Assembly (NCBI RefSeq): GCF_013407855.1
Contig: NZ_JACBZH010000001.1
Span: 1,612,001-1,676,000, forward strand
DNA: 64,000 bases
Reading direction: 5' to 3'
Origin: Actinopolymorpha rutila
GTDB lineage: Bacteria > Actinomycetota > Actinomycetes > Propionibacteriales > Actinopolymorphaceae
A program made the translations under genes and the position numbers. Shown here piece by piece: positions 56,888-64,000 of this stretch (the first letter of the stretch is position 1; each line of letters starts with the position of its first letter). The notes below the pieces were generated by a model. That model saw only the letters and a program-made list of their open reading frames with translations. It had not been told where the DNA came from and did no database searches.

Positions 56888-57964
56888 CTACTCCGCCGGC
56901 CCGTAGTAGCGGTACTGGTGGTCCAGCCGGAAGCCGAGCCGGTCGTACAGCCTCAGCGCGTCCGTGTTGTCGGCGGACACCTGGAGGTACGCCCAGTCCG
57001 CACCCAGGTCGCGGCCCCACGTGCCGAGCGCGGCCATCACGGCGCGGGCCAGGCCGCGGCGGCGGTACGCGGGGACGACCTCCACCGCGCTGACGCCGAG
57101 CCACCGGCCGGTCACGACACCGCGCCCGATCCCCACCAGGTCCTGCCCGGTCTCGCCGGGGTCGTTGGTCTCGCCCGCCATGCTCGCGGTGAGCCGGGCC
57201 AGGGCGACGTGGTGACCGCCGCCGAGCACCTTGCGGGCGGCCGGGCCCGAACGCCCGTACAGGTCCAGCCAGGCCTGGTCCGGTTCGCCGCCGAGCGTGA
57301 CCTCCACCGCCGGCGCACCGGTGCGGGAGAGCACGTCGGCCAACGGCGCGACCCGTACGTCGGTGGTGTCGAAGCCGCGCTTGCCGCTGGCCCTGGGCTG
57401 CCAGCCCCGGGCGAGCAGCTCGCCCTCCAACGGCGTACCCACCACCACCTGGATCCGGGGCGGCAGGCCGGCGGCGGCGTAGAAGCCGGCCACCCTGCGC
57501 AGCGCGTCGTCCAGCGGGCAGCCCGGGTCGCCCGCGGGCACCACGGAGTTGGCCCGGCCGGTGAAGCCGCCCGCCTCCTGCAGCAGCCAGCCGCCGAGCC
57601 GCTCGGTCACGGTCGCGGGCCAGCCCCGCGCGGCGACCAGCGCCAGGGCCGCCCCGCTCTCGGGCGCGTCCTCGGCCGGCTCGGCCGGCTCGGCCGGCTG
57701 GGCGTTCGCAGGACCGCGCCGGGGGCGACGTGCGGGCGCGGCCGGGACCGGCTTGCCCGCCACCACGTCGTCCTCGGCCACCTCGACCAGTTCGCCGTCC
57801 CGGCGCCGCAGGGCCAGCCGCCCGCCGGCCCAGGACTCGAGCACACCCAGGACGTCGCCGTAGACCGTGCGGCCGTGCTCGACCCCGAGCCGGCGGCGGA
57901 CGACGACCCGGTGGCCGACGTCAGCGGGGGACAGTGGCACCGTAAATGGACCCTTCGTTGTCAC
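56888..57964 (-). CDS. GNAT acetyltransferase with N-terminal SH3-like domain (Rv0428c-like)
   Basis: 358 residues. Residues 15-75 form a small beta domain ([30 protein letters not shown]). A linker with (AEP)n from a 9-bp repeat near 57676 follows. The C-terminal GNAT domain has the acetyl-CoA loop [22 protein letters not shown] (about 303) and [21 protein letters not shown]. The layout resembles mycobacterial Rv0428c. Substrate unknown. GTG 57964; divergent from fdxA with a 55-bp gap. Confidence 0.85.
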   Translation of the reverse strand: MTTKGPFTVPLSPADVGHRVVVRRRLGVEHGRTVYGDVLGVLESWAGGRLALRRRDGELVEVAEDDVVAGKPVPAAPARRPRRGPANAQPAEPAEPAEDAPESGAALALVAARGWPATVTERLGGWLLQEAGGFTGRANSVVPAGDPGCPLDDALRRVAGFYAAAGLPPRIQVVVGTPLEGELLARGWQPRASGKRGFDTTDVRVAPLADVLSRTGAPAVEVTLGGEPDQAWLDLYGRSGPAARKVLGGGHHVALARLTASMAGETNDPGETGQDLVGIGRGVVTGRWLGVSAVEVVPAYRRRGLARAVMAALGTWGRDLGADWAYLQVSADNTDALRLYDRLGFRLDHQYRYYGPAE

Positions 57965-58019
57965 TGGTTGTACCGACCTGGCGATACTAGGAGGGTCAGT
58001 TCGACAGAGGAGGAACCCG

Positions 58020-58346
58020 GTGACCTACGTCATCGCACAGCCGTGTGTGGATCTCAAGGACAGGGCGTGTGTGGACGAATGCCCCGTCGACTGCATTTAC
58101 GAGGGCAAGCGCATGCTCTACATCCACCCGGACGAGTGTGTCGACTGCGGCGCGTGTGAGCCGGTCTGCCCGGTCGAGGCGATCTTCTACGAGGACGACG
58201 TGCCCGACCAGTGGAAGGACTACTACGCCGCAAACGTCGACTTCTTCGACGATCTCGGCTCGCCTGGCGGCGCCGCCAAGACCGGGGTGATCGAGAAGGA
58301 CCACCCGCTCGTCGCGGCCCTGCCGCCGCAGAGCACCGAGGAGTGA
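58020..58346 (+). CDS. fdxA: 7Fe ferredoxin FdxA
   Basis: 108-residue electron carrier with a [3Fe-4S] and a [4Fe-4S] cluster. The first motif is [21 protein letters not shown], the second [21 protein letters not shown], the usual pattern of Mycobacterium/Streptomyces 7Fe ferredoxins. GAGGAGG precedes GTG 58020. TTGTCA and GATACT upstream are possible -35/-10 elements. 61 bp before dapC, a pairing conserved across actinobacteria (Rv1177-Rv1178). Confidence 0.95.
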   Translation: MTYVIAQPCVDLKDRACVDECPVDCIYEGKRMLYIHPDECVDCGACEPVCPVEAIFYEDDVPDQWKDYYAANVDFFDDLGSPGGAAKTGVIEKDHPLVAALPPQSTEE

Positions 58347-58407
58347 CGACCGCGGGGGCTCCGCCAGGTGTGGTGGGGCCCCCGACGAGGCGAGCGAGAG
58401 GGGCACC

Positions 58408-59511
58408 GTGCGAAGTCCGCTCCCGGACTTTCCCTGGGATCGACTGATTCCCGACAAAGAACGCGCCGCCGCCCATCGGGACGGCATCGTCGACCTTTCC
58501 GTCGGCACTCCGGTCGATCCCACCCCGGAGGTCGTCCGCGCCGCCCTGAGCGACGCCGCCGACGCTCCGGGCTATCCGCAGACCTACGGCACTCCCAGGC
58601 TCCGGGAGGCCGCGGTCGGCTATCTGGAACGCCGCTTCGGCCTGTCCGGCCTCGACCCGGACGCCGTGCTGCCCACCGTGGGCTCGAAGGAGTTCGTCGC
58701 CTGGCTGCCGACCATGCTCGGCCTGGGCCCCGGCGACGTGGTGGTGATCCCGGCGACGGCCTACCCGACGTACGCCGTGGGTGCCCAGATCGCCGGCTGC
58801 ACTGTCGTTCCGGCCGACTCGACGTTCGCGTTGGGGCCGGAGCAGGTCAAACTCGTGTGGCTCAACTCACCTTCCAACCCCACTGGGCGCATCCTGCCCG
58901 CCGCCCACCTGGCCAAGGTGGTCGCCTGGGCGCGGGAGCGCGACGTGCTCGTCGCCTCCGACGAGTGCTACGCGGAGTTCGGCTGGGAGGAACAGCCGGT
59001 GTCGGTCCTCGACCCGGAGGTGTGCGGCGGCAGCCACGCCAACCTGCTGGCCGTGCACTCGCTGTCCAAGCGGTCCAACCTCGCCGGCTACCGCGCGGGC
59101 TTCGTGACGGGCGATTCCGCTTGTGTGCAAGAGCTTCTGGGTGTCCGCAAGCATGCCGGGATGATGGTGCCGGCCCCTGTCCAGGCGGCGATGATCGCGG
59201 CCCTTTCCGACGACACCCACGTCGACGAGCAGCGGGCGAGGTACGCCGCCAGGCGCGAGGTGCTGCGGGAGGCGTTCACTGCCGCGGGGTTCGAGGTCGA
59301 CCACTCCGAGGGGTCGTTGTACCTCTGGGCCACGCGTGGGGAGCCCTGCATGGACACCGTACGGTGGTGTGCGGAACTGGGCATTCTGGTCACCCCCGGT
59401 GATTTCTACGGAACGGCGGGTGTCCGGCATGTCCGGGTAGCGTTCACCGCGACTGACGAAAGGGTCACCGCCGCGGCGAGCCGTCTGCGGGGCACGCGCG
59501 ATCGCGGGTGA
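58408..59511 (+). CDS. dapC: Succinyldiaminopimelate transaminase DapC
   Basis: 367-residue PLP fold-type I aminotransferase of lysine/DAP synthesis, converting N-succinyl-2-amino-6-ketopimelate with glutamate. LSVGTPVDPTPEVV, GYPQTYGTPRLREA, NSPSNPTGRILP (about 152), DECYAEFGWE (about 183), the PLP lysine in HSLSKRSNLAGYRAGFV (about 222), and the C-terminal Arg in VRVAF. GTG 58408 with GAGAGGGGCACC upstream. A terminator-like hairpin follows 12 nt after the stop. Confidence 0.93.
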   Translation: MRSPLPDFPWDRLIPDKERAAAHRDGIVDLSVGTPVDPTPEVVRAALSDAADAPGYPQTYGTPRLREAAVGYLERRFGLSGLDPDAVLPTVGSKEFVAWLPTMLGLGPGDVVVIPATAYPTYAVGAQIAGCTVVPADSTFALGPEQVKLVWLNSPSNPTGRILPAAHLAKVVAWARERDVLVASDECYAEFGWEEQPVSVLDPEVCGGSHANLLAVHSLSKRSNLAGYRAGFVTGDSACVQELLGVRKHAGMMVPAPVQAAMIAALSDDTHVDEQRARYAARREVLREAFTAAGFEVDHSEGSLYLWATRGEPCMDTVRWCAELGILVTPGDFYGTAGVRHVRVAFTATDERVTAAASRLRGTRDRG

Positions 59512-59523
59512 CCCGAGGTTTAC

Positions 59524-59551
59524 CTCCCTCCCCAGCACCCTGGGAAGGGAG
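59524..59551 (+). terminator. Terminator hairpin of fdxA-dapC
   Basis: CTCCCTCCCCAG pairs with CTGGGAAGGGAG (11 of 12) across a 4-nt loop, starting 12 nt after the dapC stop. Confidence 0.6.
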
Positions 59552-59762
59552 TCTGACAGCAAATGCGGAGGATGCCGACACGTGAGCCGAGCCGATCGGT
59601 GGCGGCTCGCGAGTCGTGGAGATGTGGGACGGGCGTCGTTCGTTGGGACGACAGTTGAGACGGGCGGCTTCGGGCGTCCCGTCGGGACGGCACGACCCGA
59701 CTCCCTCCACGGCCGGTGTCGTCCCGAGCCGGGCCGAAAAGGGCAGGACGGAGGACACGAGC

Positions 59763-61052
<1,290 letters not shown>

Positions 61053-61097
61053 GCGAGTCGGGCCACCCACTGGTCACGATCGACCGTCGAGCCACCA

Positions 61098-62300
61098 TCA
61101 GGCGTCGGTCCGGTCCGGAGTCCGTTCCTCGGGCGACGGCGGGACCGGCGCCTGCGTGTTCGTGGAGCCGCCGGCGCGCAGGGACTGGTCCGGGGTCACG
61201 GTGACCGGTTCGGGGCCGGGCCGCTCGGGCTTCGCGGGGCCGGTGGGGCGACGGCGCAGGATGCCCAGCCAGATCACGCCGACCGCCACGAGCAGGACCA
61301 ACCCCACCGCGCAGGTCACGGCGTACAGCTGGATCTGCACCGCCGACGGCCGGGGGACGAAACCCAGCGAGAGCAGCCGCGGCTGCCAGGTGGTTCCGGT
61401 GACGAGCAGGGCGAAGACGATCGCGACGCTGCGCAAGGAGTCCCACAACGCGTGCAGCAGGCCCACGCCGAGCAGCGTGAAGAGGATGCCGGTGGTCGGC
61501 CGCAGGCGGCGGCCGTGGGCGGCGGCGAAGATCGTCCCACCCAGCAGGGCGGTCCACAGCGCCTGGCCGACAGGCCCGACCGGGCCGCGGAGCAGTTCGG
61601 TCTCCACCACGGTGCGCACGGAGAGTCCGCTCACGTTCAGCAGCGCCTGCAGGCCGTAGCCGGCCGTCTCGCAGGCGCCGAAACCGAACCCGACCACGGC
61701 ACCGAGCACCAGGCCGGACCGCAGCGTCCGGGTGGGCAGCCTGCGGGCGAGGTACAGCAGAACGAGAGCCTTGACGATCTCCTCGCCGAGCGCCACCCCG
61801 ACGTACCCGAAGGCGTCCGGCGCCCGGAAGTAGCCGGCCAGGACGGACGCGCAGAGCAGGCCGAGCACTCCGCTGAGGACGTACGCCCGGACCAGCAGGG
61901 ACAGGTCGAGACCTGGCACGGGCCTGCGTTCGTGCACCCATCGGGCATAGGTGAGCGGCCCGACGAACGCGCCCAGTATCACCACGACGGGCAACATCGG
62001 CGTGTCCCCGCTGCCCAGGGTGACGATGGCGGCGACCAGCCACAGGGCCAGCCCGAACAGCAGGAACCGTCCCCAGGCGTACGACGTCAGCCCGCGCCGC
62101 TGGCCCGGGGGCCGGCCGGGCAGCGCGGGCATCGGGCCGGGCGCGGTACCGGTGGTCGCGGGGGCGCCGGTGCCGGTGGGCGCGGTGGCGCCGCCGGGCA
62201 CGGCAGGTTCGGTGGCTTCGACGGTGCCGGTGGGCTCGTCGGTACCGGATGGCTCGTCCGGCCCGGCCTGGCGCGGGGCCTGCCCGGTGACGTCGCTCAT
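61098..62300 (-). CDS. PrsW-like intramembrane protease
   Basis: 400 residues with about nine transmembrane helices between a disordered Pro/Thr/Ala N-terminus (about 1-70) and C-terminus (about 355-400). PrsW signature motifs in order: GEEIVKALVL (EExxxK, about 172), FGFGACETAGYG (FxxxE, about 205) and GLLHALWDSL (H..WD, about 265). PrsW proteases cleave membrane anti-sigma factors; no such target is next to it. The ribosome-binding site for ATG 62300 is weak. Convergent with gltA. Confidence 0.85.
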   Translation of the reverse strand: MSDVTGQAPRQAGPDEPSGTDEPTGTVEATEPAVPGGATAPTGTGAPATTGTAPGPMPALPGRPPGQRRGLTSYAWGRFLLFGLALWLVAAIVTLGSGDTPMLPVVVILGAFVGPLTYARWVHERRPVPGLDLSLLVRAYVLSGVLGLLCASVLAGYFRAPDAFGYVGVALGEEIVKALVLLYLARRLPTRTLRSGLVLGAVVGFGFGACETAGYGLQALLNVSGLSVRTVVETELLRGPVGPVGQALWTALLGGTIFAAAHGRRLRPTTGILFTLLGVGLLHALWDSLRSVAIVFALLVTGTTWQPRLLSLGFVPRPSAVQIQLYAVTCAVGLVLLVAVGVIWLGILRRRPTGPAKPERPGPEPVTVTPDQSLRAGGSTNTQAPVPPSPEERTPDRTDA

Positions 62301-62565
62301 GGTGAGGTCTTCTCCATCGTGCCCGTCATCTATGCCTGGGCAGGCGCGGCGGACGGCCCCTCCGGGGGCTGCGCCGCCGCCGGCCGCCGGCACCCGCGCG
62401 AGTCCGGCCGAAGTGCCGGGAGTGCGGACTTCGGGTCGGCTGGGTACGACGCAGTCCAGATTCGTTCGGAGTCCATCCGGCGTCATCCGTCCGCGCCACC
62501 GCCCCCTGGTGTCGGCACGGTGCCGGTGCCCCGCACCGGCAGTCCGCTACCCAGGGAGGCGACCG

Positions 62566-63327
62566 ATGTCCGGCAACCCGGCCAATCCCGGCACCGACGT
62601 CGTGGAGGAGGGGCCGCGGCCCCGACGGCCCCGACGGCCCGGCTCTGACAACGGCGCTGACAACGGTGCTGACTCCGGCTCGGACTCGCCGAGCGTGGCC
62701 CAGCCGTCCCGGAGGGCGCCGCGCCCCGGCGTGGAGACCTGGGCGCAGCTTGCCGCCCTCGGCGGTTGGACGCTGGTCTTCGGCGTGTTGGTGCTGGCGT
62801 GGCCGCGGCTACCGGTGGTGGATTTCCAGACGCTCGTCGGCGGCTGGTTCTTCGCCGTGGGCACCACCCGGCTGGCCGCGGCCATGCTGGCGACCAGGCG
62901 GGCCCGCCTGTCGGGGGAGACGGTGTACTCCGCTCTGCTCGGCGTACTTCTCGTCGCGTCCTCGGCTCTGTGCCTGCGCGGCCTGGTGACCACCGTGGTC
63001 CTGCTCGTCGTCCTGGTCGCGCTGCACTGGCTGCTGAGCGGCTTCGGCGAACTGATGGCGGCATTGGCCGGCCCGCCCGGCGGGCGCGGCTGGCAGTTCG
63101 TCGCCGGGCTGGTCGCGGTGGGCGTGGGGGTGGCGTTCCTGCTACTGCCGGACCTGTCGCTCTCGACCGTGGTGCCGATGACGGCGGTGAGTTCGCTCGG
63201 GGCGGCCTGGGTGCAGGTGGTGGCGGCGATCGCGATGCGACCGGTCACCGAGCGCGCGGGACCGGATCGGCAGGATGGGCCGGACGGGCCGCCCCGGTCG
63301 GCTCGGTCAGCCCGGTCGGCTCGGTGA
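62566..63327 (+). CDS. HdeD/DUF308-like membrane protein
   Basis: 253 residues. The first 60 are disordered (Arg/Pro then Asp/Asn/Gly/Ser repeats). Six predicted transmembrane helices follow (LAALGGWTLVFGVLVLAW, LVGGWFFAVGTTRLAAAML, VYSALLGVLLVASSALCLRG, TVVLLVVLVALHWLLSGFGELM, WQFVAGLVAVGVGVAFLLLP, SLGAAWVQVVAAIAM), in the paired pattern of HdeD/DUF308. GGGAGG precedes ATG 62566. Function unknown. Its last 21 nt, which encode an Arg-Ser-Ala repeat, overlap the convergent gene. Confidence 0.75.
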   Translation: MSGNPANPGTDVVEEGPRPRRPRRPGSDNGADNGADSGSDSPSVAQPSRRAPRPGVETWAQLAALGGWTLVFGVLVLAWPRLPVVDFQTLVGGWFFAVGTTRLAAAMLATRRARLSGETVYSALLGVLLVASSALCLRGLVTTVVLLVVLVALHWLLSGFGELMAALAGPPGGRGWQFVAGLVAVGVGVAFLLLPDLSLSTVVPMTAVSSLGAAWVQVVAAIAMRPVTERAGPDRQDGPDGPPRSARSARSAR

Positions 63328-64000
63328 CCCCACGACGATGCGGACCCGGGTGGGTGCGGCTGCCTGGTCGGTGCGCCACCCGTCCTTGGAGCGGTCCGCA
63401 GTCCACGTGCGGCCGCCGTAGGAGATCGACGCGATCCCGAACCGCTTGGCGTAGGCGACCGACCATTGCGCGACCGACCAGCCGAACCTGCCTTCGCCGG
63501 TGCGTACAGGCACGTCCAGGACCAGCGCCGCGGTGTTCTTGACCGACAGGCCGTCGTTGCCGCCCTGGCCCACGGTCGCGCCGGTGACCCGCCCACGCTC
63601 GTTGCCGTAGGCCTTGGCGAGCTCGGCGGACAGGTCGGCGGTGGTGGTCGCGCCGCGCTGCTCGGTGGGCTGGAAGTCACACGAGAACGCGGCCGGTTTC
63701 TGGCCGGTCAGGGCGGAGGCCAGCACCCGGGCATTGGACTCGTGCTGGGAGTACGCACTGCCGTCGGCCGACAACTGGACCCGTTGTGCCGCCGCCGCGA
63801 TGTCCATGCCGGTGTAGCCGGGCACCTTGACCAGCGCGGTGTAGAACCGCCCGGTGGCGTAGTAGGGGTCCTGGATCTGTTCGACCGTGCCCCAGCCCTG
63901 GCTCGGCCGCTGCTGGAACAGGCCCACCGAGTCCAGGTGGCCGTAGTCGATGTTGCGCAGGCCGGACTCCTGGTAGGCGGTGGCCAGTGCGATGCTCGCC
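63307..64000 (-). CDS. Lytic-transglycosylase-like protein (N-terminal part outside window)
   Basis: 231 codons are visible; the frame stays open to the window edge. At the edge it reads SIALATAYQESGLRNIDYGHL, then DSVGLFQQRPSQGWGTVEQI, which resembles the catalytic-Glu region of transglycosylase-like proteins (Glu in YQESGL). Downstream ARVLASALTGQKPAAFSCDF and a C-terminal domain (about 110 residues: GRFGWSVAQWSVAYAKRFGI, DRSKDGWRTDQ) complete an arrangement common in actinobacterial secreted proteins. The signal peptide would lie beyond 64000. Confidence 0.8.
   Translation of the reverse strand, partial: ASIALATAYQESGLRNIDYGHLDSVGLFQQRPSQGWGTVEQIQDPYYATGRFYTALVKVPGYTGMDIAAAAQRVQLSADGSAYSQHESNARVLASALTGQKPAAFSCDFQPTEQRGATTTADLSAELAKAYGNERGRVTGATVGQGGNDGLSVKNTAALVLDVPVRTGEGRFGWSVAQWSVAYAKRFGIASISYGGRTWTADRSKDGWRTDQAAAPTRVRIVVGSPSRPG

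Overview
The window is a 64-kb piece of an actinobacterial chromosome. It has very high GC, strong third-position GC bias (which produces many long antisense shadow ORFs) and GTG starts in a large share of genes. It carries mycothiol synthesis (MshB), a FdxA-DapC pair, a Sdh1-type succinate dehydrogenase, an LpqY-SugABC-type trehalose importer, CsoR copper control, and DUF1707, DUF5808 and GxGYxYP proteins. This mix points to Actinomycetia, plausibly the Nocardioides/Kribbella/Actinopolymorpha side, but the genus cannot be fixed from the sequence alone. I found no tRNA, rRNA, CRISPR, insertion sequence or prophage.

Layout. 1-2.4 kb: copper operon csoR-copZ-copA, reading leftwards and cut by the window start, with two inverted repeats in front of csoR. 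2.4-4.7 kb: a two-gene type II restriction-modification cassette (methylase then PD-(D/E)XK nuclease, 4-nt overlap). 4.9-12.9 kb: an orphan peptide-type binding lipoprotein, a DUF255 thioredoxin-fold protein, a DUF5808 protein, a putative ribbon-helix-helix protein with a palindrome abutting its start codon, a Trm11-like methylase, an MBL-fold protein and a cis-prenyl transferase. 13.2-15.9 kb: PhoH-PIN protein and a membrane-anchored lytic transglycosylase-like protein. 16.3-20.7 kb: lpqY-sugA-sugB-sugC. 20.7-24.5 kb: multicopper oxidase with a 4-TM partner, a phosphotransferase remnant, a DUF402 protein and a frameshifted MazG-like gene. 24.5-28.5 kb: fumC and two convergent citrate-synthase-family genes, one with a DNA-binding N-terminus. 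28.6-38.4 kb: aminopropyltransferase-like protein, DUF1707 protein, xseA-xseB-glpX, ispH, DUF6542, rmuC and ychF. 38.4-44.4 kb: small proteins, a methyltransferase, a second sugar ABC transporter without its own ATPase, and pterin carbinolamine dehydratase. 44.5-47.9 kb: sdhC-sdhA-sdhB. 48.4-64 kb: GxGYxYP protein, prolyl oligopeptidase, mshB, a flavin reductase, a VanW protein, GNAT, fdxA-dapC, gltA, a PrsW-like protease, an HdeD-like protein and a truncated transglycosylase-like gene.

The metabolic theme is central carbon metabolism (three citrate-synthase family members, fumarase, succinate dehydrogenase, class II FBPase) plus sugar import. SugC could also serve the second sugar transporter, which has no ATPase gene beside it. 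A -10-like TANNNT hexamer ends 6-7 nt before the start codon of at least 14 genes, the signature of leaderless transcription. It was used to choose several starts, including that of the methylase.

The observations most worth following are the restriction-modification cassette with an unusual methylase motif IV, the palindrome-controlled ribbon-helix-helix gene, a 40-bp perfect palindrome after sdhB whose 16-bp core recurs 20 kb away, the long inverted repeat before lpqY, a 22-bp palindrome over a promoter at 29.4 kb, and the clean frameshift in the MazG-like gene.
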